From Paralvinella palmiformis (taxonomy: Eukaryota; Annelida; Polychaeta; Terebellida; Alvinellidae), in assembly GCA_025642065.1 (NCBI GenBank), contig JAODUP010000458.1, positions 166,001-230,000 of the forward strand: 64,000 nucleotides of DNA. The letters run 5' to 3'. Position 1 is the stretch's first letter; every line of letters begins with the position of its first letter. Made by a program: the position numbers and the translations under genes. The notes under the pieces were generated by a model, which saw nothing but the letters and a program-made list of their open reading frames with translations, ran no database searches and was not told where the DNA came from. Positions 36,662 to 48,253 of the stretch are shown here, piece after piece.

Positions 36662-37055
36662 GAATTCCCCATAGAACAAAATGTCACACACATATGCACA
36701 CACTATTATATTGTGTGATCAGTTATATTAAATTATAGCTGTTCTATTTATTATTGTCACGTACAATCATGTACATCCCAATATTCCCACATTCTGGTGT
36801 TGACCCCGATCGTTGTATGCACGAGGAGGACACTTGCAGCGTGCATGCAGTAACGTGAATATTATTTAAATTTTTGGTCGGAAACGCGTGAACTGTTAGA
36901 TTTATATCTGTATGCTTTATAACACGTGTATGTTATAACACGTACACAAGCGCGCAAACAATTAAACATCAGAGCACAATTATAATAGGCTGATATTGAA
37001 CTGAATGCCGCTAAATCATCGGACGAAAAACATCTACCTATAGACCGAGGGATAT

Positions 37056-37345
37056 TTGGCCGGCGGCTCACACTCGGCCCGAGAGCGGCTCATACTCGGC
37101 CCGAAGGCGGGTCACATTCAGCCCGGGAGAGGCTCACACTCGGCCCGAGAGCAGCTCATACTGGGCCCGAGGGCGGGTCACATTCAGCACGGGAGAGACT
37201 CACACTCGGCCGGGGGCAGCTCATACTGGGCCCGAGGGCGGGTCACATTCAGCCTGGGGGAAGCTCATACTAGGCCCGAGGGCGGCTCACACTCGTCCCG
37301 AGAACGACTCACACTCGGACGGAGGGTGGCCCACGATCGACCCGA
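37056..37345. repeat. GC-rich 27-bp minisatellite
   Basis: About ten units of roughly 26-28 bases, such as GGCTCACACTCGGCCCGAGA, alternate in types that suggest a three-unit higher-order repeat. A decayed continuation (GCCGATGACAACCGTACAT type) runs to about 37500. The open frame across it is a by-product of the repeat. Confidence 0.85.
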
Positions 37346-37741
37346 GGTGCCATACATGTAGCCGATGACAGGCGTACATGAGCCGATGACAACCGTACAT
37401 TAACCAATGGCGGCTACATACATTAAGGGCCGATGGTTGCCACACCTGAGCTGATAGTAGCTGCACGTTAACACATAGTAGCCACTCATAATTAACCAGG
37501 TGATTGCAGCATCTAAAACTAAAATGTCCCAACATTTAGGGGTCAAGAACTAACTGTGCCACAGGAATGTGTTTATTTGTGTTTTAATGTGCATGCCATT
37601 TGTATATAGGGACAGTCTGGATAACTTGAACGTGCGAAGTATCAATTAAGATAGTGCAACTTCTGTCAATAATATTGGTATGGCATGTTTTATTTGGCTT
37701 TACTGTTCAGGGTACTGAAAATAAACACAATTGTAACACTA

Positions 37742-37742
<1 letters not shown>

Positions 37743-37782
<40 letters not shown>
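37743..37782. repeat. (TA)n microsatellite
   Basis: About 20 TA units. Confidence 0.95.
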
Positions 37783-37787
<5 letters not shown>

Positions 37788-38394
37788 AGTCATCTAGAAA
37801 ATTATATATCTTCAAAAGATATGCTTCTATTTCTTGGGGTGGTACATACGACTTAGTCTGGTAGCAGCCCTTATACATTGTTTAATTAGCCTGCATTGTA
37901 GCAGACAGAGGATGATAAACTCGCGTTCCAGAATGAATAAGATGGAAACTTCACTTCCTACTACTACTACACGACAGCGGTTATACAATGATTAATTAAT
38001 TAATCTGATAAATTATGCCTCATTCAATAAGAGCCAACATACAATGGCGATATTTTTTTGAATTGGAGAAGGCATACGACACAACATGAAATATGGAATT
38101 CCTAAAGATCTATATACTGCCGGACATCGAGGCAATATGCCAAAATTAGTTTCCAAATATTCGACTGGTTGAAACTTTTCTTATTTACCTTCATGGTATT
38201 GGCTCTCCTGGGGAAAAATTTGTTGTATGCGTGGATTCTTTGTCCTGTCTACAGGTCATAGAAAATTATACAATTTTAACATTCCTAAGAGAAGCTGGTC
38301 TTTTCTTTCTAATGTAATTTATTTAAAGTGGCAACATCTAGTCAATATCGTAATCTTATTTATTAGCAGGTCTTCTCTTTTAACATAAATCTAT

Positions 38395-38910
38395 TTAATT
38401 ATCTCTAGTCAAAACTAGTCATTATTTTCTATATTTCACATGTTATACACAAGATTAAGAATCTGATTTTATCTTTTAAAAAACCTATACTCTATATACC
38501 AGTGGGCGCCTCCGTTGTCTAGCGGTAGCGCGTTGGACTACAGATCACTACCACCCGTGTTCAAATCTCGGCGTGGGCATATCTGAAGGTTGTTTCGTCT
38601 TTAACTTCGCCTCATTACCTTTGGAGGTCGCTCGGCCCATTTAGCCTACCTTGTGCACAAAAGTGGCCGTAAAACATCAGTCATCATCATCACATCTATA
38701 TACCAACGTATTGTTTATATATTTATCATTTATACTTAACAATTTACACCTTTACATTTTAGCTTATAAATAGCTTTTATCGACGCCAGTAATCAGACTT
38801 ATTAAACTTTTACTAAAGATTCTTTAATACGGTTTTATTTACAAACGTTCTAGGACACTGAATGGCCTAAATTATGCCGAGGTGTCGTTAAACAACATTC
38901 ACCCATCCGT
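38395..38910 (-). mobile_element. LINE-type element interrupted by a SINE
   Basis: Reverse complement of 12020-12360, sharing the AAGAATCTGATTTTATCTTT and GTTCTAGGACACTGAATGGC blocks. It is split at 38502-38694 by a SINE. Confidence 0.65.
38502..38694 (+). mobile_element. SINE family 1, full length with target duplication
   Basis: A 193-bp tRNA-derived element. A-box region TAGCGGTAGCGCGTTGGA, B box GTTCAAATCTC, body through GGCCCATTTAGCCTACC, and a CATCATCATCAC tail. It is flanked by the 10-base duplication TCTATATACC (38492-38501 and 38695-38704). Confidence 0.9.
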
Positions 38911-39056
38911 CCAGAGAAATTACGCCCAAAATGGTAAATATTACCGAGACAAAGAGAGTAGAGGATCACTGACGTTCACGGTTTGCTGCAAATAAATGTT
39001 TACTGTGTAGAAAAACTAGGCTAAATTTACTTTTAATGGCATTTGTTTTATATTTT

Positions 39057-39226
39057 CGGCTATTTTGTGCGCAAGGTCGGCTAAATGGGCCGAGCGATCT
39101 CCAAAAGTAATGAGGCGAAGTGGAAGATGAAACACCCCTCAGACATGACCATGCCGATATTTAAACTCAGGTGGTTGAGATATGTGGGCAGCCGCCCTAC
39201 CAGTTAGACCATGGTAGAGCCAGTAT
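39057..39226 (-). mobile_element. SINE family 1
   Basis: Minus-strand copy with CGGCTAAATGGGCCGAGCGA body and decayed head. Confidence 0.7.
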
Positions 39227-39590
39227 TAGAAGAAGAAAAAACAGTTGAAAATCTTAGTTCCTTGATTTCCCACTACTCCACGTCATCTTAACGAATCGCA
39301 TGATCCAGAACACTATAATCTATGTACTAATATCACTGGAGGACTGCTGCTCACATGAATAGTGTGAGTGCACTGTTTAGTTTCGGTGCTGGGCACACCT
39401 GGATCATATAGCCGAGGTTGGGTCACCAGGTAAACAACTAACACGTACCTTCACTAGTCAGATATGGTGTTCATGTCATATATGTCTGAATAAACGATAA
39501 CCGTTTGACCTTCATTATATAAGTGCACAGGTACGTTATGATAGCGCCGGCCTTAAATTGAACTCTTATGTCTCAGCTATTAGTTACAGC

Positions 39591-40534
39591 CAGAGTTGAT
39601 TGAACTACTTTTATTTTGTACTTGAGAAGAAGTATAAGTAAGCCTCCTCAAAACTACTTGAGTAAAAAGTAAAACTATTTTCTAAAAGTAATTGAAGTAA
39701 AAGTAGAAGATAGCATTTATTGTAACACAAAAACTAATAATGAAATATATACAAGAGATAAGAACATTCACAGACGTGCACCTGTGCTGCCACCTTGAGG
39801 TCACTGAACAAAGAAGTCGTCATCTTCATCCGAATGGTCTGATGCCTGGTCATCTGGTGTTGCCTCTTGCATTGCAATCAGGCCCTACTAGATGAACCTC
39901 AGGCCCTTCCCCGACAAGAATCGACGACAGGTATGGCCACGGGTGTTGCCCCGCACCCACCTCCCCTTCGCCGCTTTCTAAATTGCTCTGCAAATTCACG
40001 TCCGCCATAATTACTATAGAATTCAGACTGATCGTACTGAATCCGGAACGTGAATACGCTCGTGATTGGACGATATTAATAACCCTTGTCCACCTAAATG
40101 GATTGGCGCCTCTGTGATCCAGTTGGTAGCGCTTTGGACATAAGATCACTACCACTTAAGTTTGAATCTCGGCCTGGGAATATCTCCATGGTGTTTCATC
40201 TTTGACTTCGCTTCATTACGTTTGGAGGTCGGTCGGCCCATTTACCCTAATATGTGCACAAAAGTGGCCTTAAACATCAACCAATCATCAGTTACCTAAC
40301 AAATGGATTCACCTGGCGATTAAAATTAAATATTGCCGAATGGAGCGACATCAGGCGACTTAACTTATAACTAAAAAAGTAACGAAAATAAAAATTAGCG
40401 TTACCACAATTAAAACTACTTCATTACAAGTAAAAATAGTTAGTTAAAATCTTACTTCGTTACTTCTAGTTATTTGAAACAAATTACTCAAGTAGAGTAA
40501 CGAAATACTTTTACTTCGTTACATGCTACCCCTA
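39591..40534 (-). mobile_element. hAT-type element with 8-bp target duplication
   Basis: Both flanks carry GTTACAGC (39583-39590 and 40535-40542), and 8-bp duplications are the hAT signature. Ends are CAGAGTTGATTGAAC and, inverted, TAGGGGTAGCATGTAAC, with subterminal AAGTAAAAGTA-type motifs at both sides. A minus-strand frame at 39850-40011 reads MADVNLQSNLESGEGEVG, then GQHPWPYLSSILVG. HPWPYL is found near the N-terminus of BED-finger hAT transposases, so this is probably a leftover first exon. The 944-bp length means most of the transposase gene is gone. Confidence 0.75.
40105..40300 (+). mobile_element. SINE family 1 nested in the hAT element
   Basis: A 196-bp copy flanked by AAATGGATT (40096-40104 and 40301-40309). 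It inserted after the hAT element was in place. Confidence 0.85.
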
Positions 40535-40542
40535 GTTACAGC

Positions 40543-41863
40543 TGACAATATATCTGTGGTAAAATAGTTATAATTAAGGTGTAAGGATCATGGCAGGTAA
40601 CTATAATAATTACAAAACTTCCACTTCGCCAATATCCTCGAAAAGAATCGAACTTAGTGGTGATCGAATATTTTCGTTGGACAGTTCATACTTCTAAATA
40701 CGATAATCCGGGTTCTCACGCGTCCTGGAAAATCTGCAAAATAACAAATTCATTTCCCGGATCCTGAATTTTACAAAATCAGGAAATGTCGAGGAACAAA
40801 ATTGCCTGTGAAAATAATCCACTTAGAACAAAAAGCCTGTGAATAAATATGTCTGTAGAAGAAAACTTCGATCGTAGAAGAAAAACAGTACCGGGACACA
40901 GTCTTAATATCCCTTGTTATTCAAATTTAAATATATGTGGGTGGATCAGACAGCTGGAAGGGGTGAGGGGAGGCTGTACCATAAAAATATCAATAATCGA
41001 TCCTACATTGAATAAATATTTTATGCCTTTTGCACATATCTTCATTTAATAGCTTTAAATCTTGTATACTTTTCCTGGATATGGTAATTACGTCCTGGGA
41101 ATAGCCTGGAAAATAATATTTGCTTGGCTGTGTGATGAATAAACGTGCATAATGATAAGTTATCAGTATGCACATTTGAAAACTGATCCCTTAAATTCTT
41201 TCCAAATTCCAGATTCCACACACATCATTCACGTTCTCTGAATTAAGCACCCTAGTGGGAGACTGTACAATCCAGCTATTGGTTGAAATCGCTAGGTGGC
41301 GCCATGCGTTACCGAGCCACCTGGAAGAGTATTGAATAAAGAATGTAACCATAGTAATAGTAATAATGGCATTTTCATTGTTATAGTCAGTAGCATCCAC
41401 AAGTAGCACTCATCTATCAAGGCATAAGAAGTGTTGTGGTGTTTCTTCTTCAAATAAATTTAAAATGCAAGAACAGTTCGTATGTATATATATAACTCTG
41501 GTTTCTGTTAGAACTATTTATTATTGATCTTTTCAAAATTCTTGGAAACGCAAAAACTGAAACACAATTATTGAATTAAAGTGTTTACACGTTATGTCTA
41601 TATACTAACTCCCACGTGATTATTTCCTGTGTTTAAGTTATGACAGCGGTATGATATCTGATTATAAAGGAGTCAACTGTCTGATCTTACTGCTAGCATT
41701 GTCAAAGCAATTACTGATACAAACCTAACTGCCAATAGGTGGAGTTCTTTTTAAACATTTAACACAGATATGATTGGGTGTAGGTAGTGTACATCTGTAA
41801 TAATAATTGTTTTCCCTATTAAAGCTAACCATCAATTGTCTATTGGATTTAGTTATACACTTC
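40543..41863. other. Intergenic, no feature seen
   Basis: No exon or defined element is recognised. Confidence 0.45.
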
Positions 41864-42342
41864 TTAAAGGGACAGTCCACACTCAGAAAATAATTTTAAA
41901 TATATAATGCTTAGAACAGTAACCAAAATTTTCACAATAATAATAACGAAATATACCTGATATCATATATGATATAGGGAAAAATCCAACATACTGGAGG
42001 GCCGCCATTACGGCTGCACCGGAAGCCAGATTCGAAGGCGGGAAGGAGAAACTGAAATGCTCTGACGTCATACGGCCGCTTTCTAGACTGACGCGGATTA
42101 TAGTTTATCTTGAGACTTCAGGATACACCGAAGTGACGTCAGCATTCAGGAACTTCCGGTCTCTGTCTAGGTTCAAAACGACGACGCCCACATACCATTA
42201 AAAGTTAATTAATCAGCACTTTGAACTGGATTATTTAATATGTAGGTGATTATTTATACATCTTGACATTATTTATGATATTTGTGTGAGTATAGCTGTA
42301 TTAATCTTGAAAATTTGAAATGAAGGTGGACTATCCCTTTAA
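41864..42342 (+). mobile_element. MITE with TTAAAGGGACAGTCC ends, copy 1
   Basis: 479 bp. Ends TTAAAGGGACAGTCCAC and, inverted, TTAAAGGGATAGTCCAC. The GC-rich core includes CACCGGAAGCCAGATTCGAA and two TGACGTCA-like sites. An inverted relative lies at 59774-60335. Noncoding. Confidence 0.75.
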
Positions 42343-42449
42343 ATATAGTAGTACATTATTTTTTTATAGCTTCAGATAATAATCCTCACATTTGTTCCAC
42401 CTTACAGTGTCATGATTTTATCAAGAAATCGTAAATGATAATAAACCGC

Positions 42450-42690
42450 TTCTATAGCCCAGTGAGTAAGAGAGTAGGACTTCCTTTCTGATGGTCGTAG
42501 GTTCAAATCCAGGCCGTGGCACTCTAGTAGGAGGAATGTTTCATCCAACCAGACAACTGGCAATGATTTCTCCGTCGAAAATGCCATATATTGTTAATTC
42601 TAAATTCGTTTAGAATTAAGTCCCCTTGATGAAGCAGTAAATTATAAACCATTTGCGTCTCCCTCATTTGGGGACGCTAGCCACTTAAAA
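42450..42690 (+). mobile_element. tRNA-like SINE, third type
   Basis: TATAGCCCAGTGAGTAAGAG head and TAGGTTCAAATCCAGGCCG B-box region. The body includes an AATTCTAAATTCGTTTAGAATT palindrome-like segment. Only one copy is seen. Confidence 0.5.
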
Positions 42691-42706
42691 TAACTGCCAT
42701 TTCGCC

Positions 42707-42708
<2 letters not shown>

Positions 42709-42750
<42 letters not shown>
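42709..42750. repeat. (ATT)n microsatellite
   Basis: About 14 ATT units. Confidence 0.95.
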
Positions 42751-42751
<1 letters not shown>

Positions 42752-43116
42752 GTTATTAAAGTTATGGCAGACATAAATCCATATAATCTTCATCAATTCA
42801 TTCTGTTATATGATGCATACATGACAATATATAAAACATTTTGTTTATGTAAAGAGTGTGGAGTGATCCATCATGTGTTCTGTTTATCTCTCGCGTTGAT
42901 CATGCTTTGAGCGCATTCTTGGGGTGTGACTCTGGGGAAATGAGATAAAACATCTCACAGATTCAAGTTCTGCATATAAATATCTTACATATTTAATCTT
43001 GGTAAATTGAGTGTATAAAAAGTATAGCTACCTTAAACAATTAAAATAACTACGGGTGATTTAAAATATCAGAACCATACTAATAAAAATAATTATAAAT
43101 ATTTGTCAATTATACT

Positions 43117-43121
<5 letters not shown>

Positions 43122-43150
<29 letters not shown>
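43122..43150. repeat. (TA)n microsatellite
   Basis: TA array bordering the pogo-like element. Confidence 0.9.
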
Positions 43151-43154
<4 letters not shown>

Positions 43155-43162
43155 TAGAGAGA

Positions 43163-43690
43163 AGCCCCCGTTATACCGCGGTCCGATATATCACGAAATC
43201 GGATATAACACGGTCAGACCTTGGATCGTGGGATCCACAATAGCGCATTTGTACACAAAATGGCATGAAATTCCCTACTGGCCGATAAAAAGTTTCGAAA
43301 TAAATTGAAGGAGCTTTCACAGTTTGTAATTCTCACGTAAAAAGCATTGCCAACGACCACAACTAACCCACTAGTAGATTTATTCATTACAAATTTAATT
43401 ACACATCACCTTGGCTCAATCAGCCAAACAGAAAGCAAAAATAACAACCCTCATTTATTTAAGAATCATATTTTCTGTATAAAAAACCTCTGTCTTGATC
43501 ATATTTTATCATCGTATTCATCTGAAAAACATGCACTGTTTCTGGCGGATGAATATCACCAATCCAACATGGCTGTTACTTTTGGTGCAATTTTCCAGAA
43601 TCATTTTATTTTCCACACAAACACAATTAAAACATGTTCTGGCTCACACAACACGAACACATTCTTACAGAAATACACTGGTTGATAGAT
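43163..43690 (+). mobile_element. Pogo/Tigger-like element, truncated copy
   Basis: Left end GCCCCCGTTATACCGCGGTC. The interior follows the 6.8-7.6 kb copy through TTTCGAAATAAATTGAAG and CATCTGAAAAACATGCACTG. The right end is lost against a LINE relic. Confidence 0.65.
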
Positions 43691-44071
43691 ATTATAAATT
43701 ACATGGTTTATTTAAATAATTGAATTTTAAGAACCTAACAAAATATTTCTTTACTCTCTGCTAAATTTAATATGATTGGGCAACATATTCTATACCGGCG
43801 AACTGATGATCAGAAATATTATCTCCGTACATTGTTGTGTGTTTTTATTTTGATTCCGTCAAAAGTGAACAAGACTTAGATCGCTTAGATACAGTGGTGC
43901 TGTTCCACTCAATAATTTGAATGTACGAAACAGGGTCTTGTACAGTGATCTGAAACGTGCACGAAGTCGGTGCAGCTGGAACAAAATGGGTGTTATGTGT
44001 TCCCTTTTGCGACTGCGTGTTAACAGACGCTCAGCACAGTTCTGCACCCATATTCGCAGTTCTGCAACCAT
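43690..44071 (-). mobile_element. LINE reverse transcriptase C-terminal relic
   Basis: The minus strand at 43859-44071 encodes REHITPILFQLHRLRARFRS, then LYKTLFRTFKLLSGTAPLYL and SDL. This is the characteristic C-terminal region of CR1/L2/Rex-type reverse transcriptase proteins (I-T-P-x-L-x-x-L-H-x-L and G-x-A-P-x-Y-L). Decayed, frame-broken continuation follows to about 43690. A related fragment is at 22950-23175. Confidence 0.7.
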
Positions 44072-45120
44072 ATATTAACAGTCTAAACAGGTGTTCGGAG
44101 TTTAATTAAATCTGACATATAACTAGTCATCCAATCGTGTTAGGCTGTTATAACAACATCTAATAAAGACCTGGGAATCTGTGGGTTGGTGAGTTCCTTA
44201 CTGACCTACAGGTATAATAGATATTAAATATCGTATCCATTGGTTTGATTAATTCCCTTGTTTACTTCAAGTAGATCCCAAAAGTAATAATGTCTATGTG
44301 TTTTAGTATACCTAAATATATGGTAGGACTAGCTCAGATCATAAACACCCAAACATTCTCAGAGACCTATATCTCCATAAATCTATACTTACATGAACCT
44401 AAACATAAACAAATCTACAGCTCGACACGCACACACAACGAATGAGGATTAGCTGTTAGGTTCGGGTAAATCATAGTATTTACTCAGGTTTGAGACGATA
44501 TTTCGTTCTAGTCCAGTAATAATCCATTGTGCAGTATTGCTACTTTGTTTTTATTTTAGCTAAGTCACTTCAGTGATTCCATACTGAGTTAGTGTACATT
44601 CTCACGTGGTGAACAAACTGAAATGTTTTATATACAGGTTTCGTTTGGACCACAGAAACTTACTGCTGAATGTAAACTGTGGTGTCAAAGTAGTTATGAT
44701 ATGTATGTAGTATGTCACCAATGAACCACACGCACGTGTTATTTACTGTGAGTTGTGGTATCAAATTGTATGTTTTTTTGCGTGCTTCCGCTTTTTGTAA
44801 TTCGATACCACAGTCTAATCTTTCCTGTATGTAACTATATATTGTCAGCAGTATGAAAAGTTCCATTACGATTAGTTTCTCTGATGAGTGAAGAACATGC
44901 TAGGTATACGCATACATCTATCAATATGTGGAGGGTGGGGAACATTTTATTTTTAGATTAATGTATGTATAGTTGTATTTAGATTTATGGAGGTAGGTCT
45001 CGAAGGATGTTTAGATATGTTGATGTTCTGTGCCTGTTGCCTCTTATATGTATCCTAAAACACGCACACACACAATGAGAGAAAGAGGGGGGAGTCCTAA
45101 ACAAAGTCATTGTATAATTA
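44072..45120. other. Intergenic, no feature seen
   Basis: AT-rich, with no supported exon or element. Confidence 0.45.
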
Positions 45121-45124
45121 TAAA

Positions 45125-45133
45125 TTATATATA

Positions 45134-45187
<54 letters not shown>
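45125..45187. repeat. (TA)n microsatellite
   Basis: Long TA array with one TTTA interruption. Confidence 0.95.
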
Positions 45188-45192
<5 letters not shown>

Positions 45193-45600
45193 TTTAAACA
45201 ATGCATTGGCTAAAACAGGATATATTCTGTTATTGCTGTTATCAAATAAGAACGTAGACCAGAAACAAAAATGTTTAGTAATTCAGATACACAACAACAG
45301 ATACTAATTATTTAGTAATGTAAATACGCTAATATATTGTGACAGAGCTTAAACAGTTCCCATTTTAGCGGGATTTAGTTTCTCCTAAAATAGAATATAT
45401 AATGTTATTTTTGTTGTTGATAATGTATTATTAATTTTAACTGGAGAAAAAACTCCCCCAAATATAGTAATTTCGGTTAAAAAACTATGTTGTGTTAAAT
45501 TTATTTTACCGAATATTTTGGATGATAATTGTATGCATTGAATTTGGCAATAGCAGTTAGTTGTTTGGTATAAGCTAATGATAATTTTAAACAATTTAGG

Positions 45601-45773
45601 ACGCTCCGTGGTCGAGTTGGTAGCGCGTTGGACCGCAGATCGATCCTCGGCTCGGCGTGGGCATATCTGAAGGGTGTTTCATCTTTGATTTCGCTTCTTT
45701 ACCGTTGGAGGTTGCTCGGCCCATTTAGCCTACCATGTGCACAAAAGTGGCCGTAAAACGTGAATCATCTTAA
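45601..45773 (+). mobile_element. SINE family 1
   Basis: Head GAGTTGGTAGCGCGTTGGAC, B-box region partly lost, intact body through GTGCACAAAAGTGGCCGTAA. No clear target duplication. Confidence 0.8.
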
Positions 45774-45835
45774 ATAGCAAGTAGTCTGTGTACACCATTG
45801 ACCTAAATATAAAACTAGTCCGGCAAAGGAAAAAG

Positions 45836-46275
45836 CAGCGTTGAAGCGGCTCCGCTTCGAGTTTTGAAACTACGAATACGGACATTTATTGTGATGTGTG
45901 CATTATAATTTTGTGTGTGCAGACAATCTGTATTATTCCTCTCCTACTATATGCCATGAAATATGTAAAAGTCGTTTTATTCAAGTCCGTAGATCTAGTT
46001 TAATTGGGATCAAACGCCAGAGATAGCCCGGGGGTTGTCGTACAGGCTAAATATAATAACAGTTAAGCTTAATTTCCAGCCCCCCCCCAAAAAAAACCCT
46101 CTTTAACAGCTATTTTAAATGTGTTCCTTATACTTACCGATGAAAAGACATCCCGTTTGTATTACTTCCACCCACACAGCTTATGCAACCAGCGATACTA
46201 CAATAATTCACCACGTTTATAAACCTTATTTTTCCAGTCTGCGTCCCCATTTCCTCGACCGGAAGTTAGGACCTG
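45836..46275 (+). mobile_element. Nonautonomous inverted-repeat element, copy 2 (truncated)
   Basis: Diverged relative of 2309-2806, sharing GCTTCGAGTTTTGAAACT, TGTGATGTGTGCATTA and ACCGGAAGTT blocks. The right end is replaced by a TA array. Confidence 0.6.
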
Positions 46276-46281
46276 TTTGCT

Positions 46282-46284
<3 letters not shown>

Positions 46285-46320
<36 letters not shown>
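46285..46320. repeat. (TA)n microsatellite
   Basis: TA array abutting the element at 46322. Confidence 0.95.
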
Positions 46321-46321
<1 letters not shown>

Positions 46322-46324
<3 letters not shown>

Positions 46325-46814
46325 TAAAGGTTGGTTATAAATAACTAGGATATAACGAAATAACAGCTTAACTCGAAGTGTTTAGCTGGTCTTGCCAAAC
46401 ATCTATTCACTTCCATAGAAAAGAAACTGGAATATAACGAAATTTATACAATGAAACTTCGAATTGATGTTTCGGTCCCAGCAACATTAAATCAATATAA
46501 ATCGTGCTACTTATAACGAAATACAACGCTTCAGATTTCAATTGCCAGTCAGTACAACGATCGTTGTGGTCATTGCAATCGTAAATGCAACAACCAATAT
46601 GACAATGACAACAAATTTAAATGAGTAGATATTGACACCTGTAACTTCAAAGGGTAGTGTGGTGTATGATAAACTGCGAGCTTTGAATTGGTCTAGTATT
46701 AGAGACTATTATCTGATACATATATGACACCTAGATATGAAAACTGGGATTATTCGAAGTACCATTATTGAATGAATTCACATTCCTCTTGAATTTCGTT
46801 ATAACCAACTTTTA

Positions 46815-46816
<2 letters not shown>
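46322..46816. mobile_element. Pogo-like MITE inserted in a TA array
   Basis: 495 bp. Left end CAGTAAAGGTTGGTTATAA and, inverted, right end AGTAAAAGTTGGTTATAACG, bounded by TA on both sides. Repeated ATAACGAAAT motifs inside. Noncoding. TA arrays lie on both flanks, consistent with insertion into a (TA)n tract. Confidence 0.7.

Positions 46817-46854
<38 letters not shown>
46817..46854. repeat. (TA)n microsatellite
   Basis: TA array on the right flank of the pogo-like MITE. Confidence 0.95.
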
Positions 46855-46860
<6 letters not shown>

Positions 46861-47356
46861 TAGCTTGTAGAGTATTATTATTTCCATATTTACAGATATT
46901 TTATTTATTTACCTCTGTGTATAGACTGAATATCGTTTGTCATATATTGTTATGTTAATTATGTTTCTGAAGTGTCGTGAATATAAAATACCACTTGGAA
47001 ACAATAATAGTCTAACACTAACAGACTGTCAACATGTCAACAACACACATCTGTGAAGAGAATGTTCAACTAGAAGGATCGGGTCACCTATTATCGGTTT
47101 AATACCAAGCAAAGGTTTCTCTAATTAGCGATAATCATCTCCTATTGAACGTTGGTTGTTATTTTTCGCTGACCGGTAAAAGTGGCCATGTTTATTTCAC
47201 GGAAGATGTCTCCGTATATAGAAAGTATGTTATATACAGATCATGATGACTTGTGAAATGGGCAAAAATATTAGTTTTATCCACTATATTTAACGTAATG
47301 CAATTATATTTTTACCTTTGCCATTTAGGTGTTGGGATGTGTGTGTTTGGTGTTTG
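46855..47356. other. Intergenic, no feature seen
   Basis: No recognised content. Confidence 0.45.
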
Positions 47357-47417
<61 letters not shown>

Positions 47418-47452
47418 GTGTGTGTGTGTGTCCGTGCGCGCGCGCGTACGCG
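47357..47452. repeat. Compound (TC)n(TA)n(TG)n(CG)n array
   Basis: Four dinucleotide types in succession, ending in CGCGCGCG. Alternating purine-pyrimidine blocks of this kind can adopt Z-DNA. Confidence 0.95.
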
Positions 47453-48126
47453 CTTCGTACGTTGTCCATTTTCCACATCACGCTAGATTAAATTCGCGAA
47501 TTACAATAATATAATGTTTAATAAGTAACTGAAGAAATAATAAGTACATACATTATAACGCACAGACACAGCTGGCACATGTGGGTGGGGTTATGTTCAC
47601 CTAACATCCGAGAGCTACGCCCCTAATGTTGTCCAAATGATTAGTATTCATTATCGGCAATGAGTACCCGTGGCTCTGTTTACATATAGCACACCTGGTA
47701 GACGATCAGGTATTAATTAATGTGCAGGGTACCTGGTTTAACCGGACCTCACAGATGTGTTACCTGATGCTTATAGTGTCATAGTTATATAATAAAGATG
47801 TGTCATAATTAAAGAATTGACAATTATATACAAACAACTTCGTTCATTTCGTTCATTATAATATATTATAATATATTATAATATGTTATAATATATTATA
47901 ATATAATTTTGTTGCTTCTATTTTTGTCTTATTGTAGAATTTATCCTAAATTATGTTCGTTACGATATTTAATCATATACTATCTTAAATATTATCTTCA
48001 TCTTGACGTTAAAACTTATATTCCTGATTAGTATTTGTATATATAAATATATTTATCAATAGTATTAAGTGATATTTGCCTCTTGGATTAAAAAAATACA
48101 GCACACACTTCTTTATCCCCCACACA
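47453..48126. other. Intergenic, minor repeats
   Basis: Contains a short ATAATATATT tandem at about 47868-47905. Nothing else is recognised. Confidence 0.5.
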
Positions 48127-48182
48127 GGAGAGAGAGAGAGAGAGAGGGAGAGATAGATAGAGATATATAAATAGTTAGAGAG

Positions 48183-48250
<68 letters not shown>
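48127..48250. repeat. (GA)n and long (TA)n array
   Basis: GA-rich lead followed by about 31 uninterrupted TA units. Confidence 0.95.

Positions 48251-48253
<3 letters not shown>

Noticed and set aside
37056..37361. 101-residue plus-strand frame
   Set aside because: By-product of the GC-rich 27-base tandem repeat, with no gene context.
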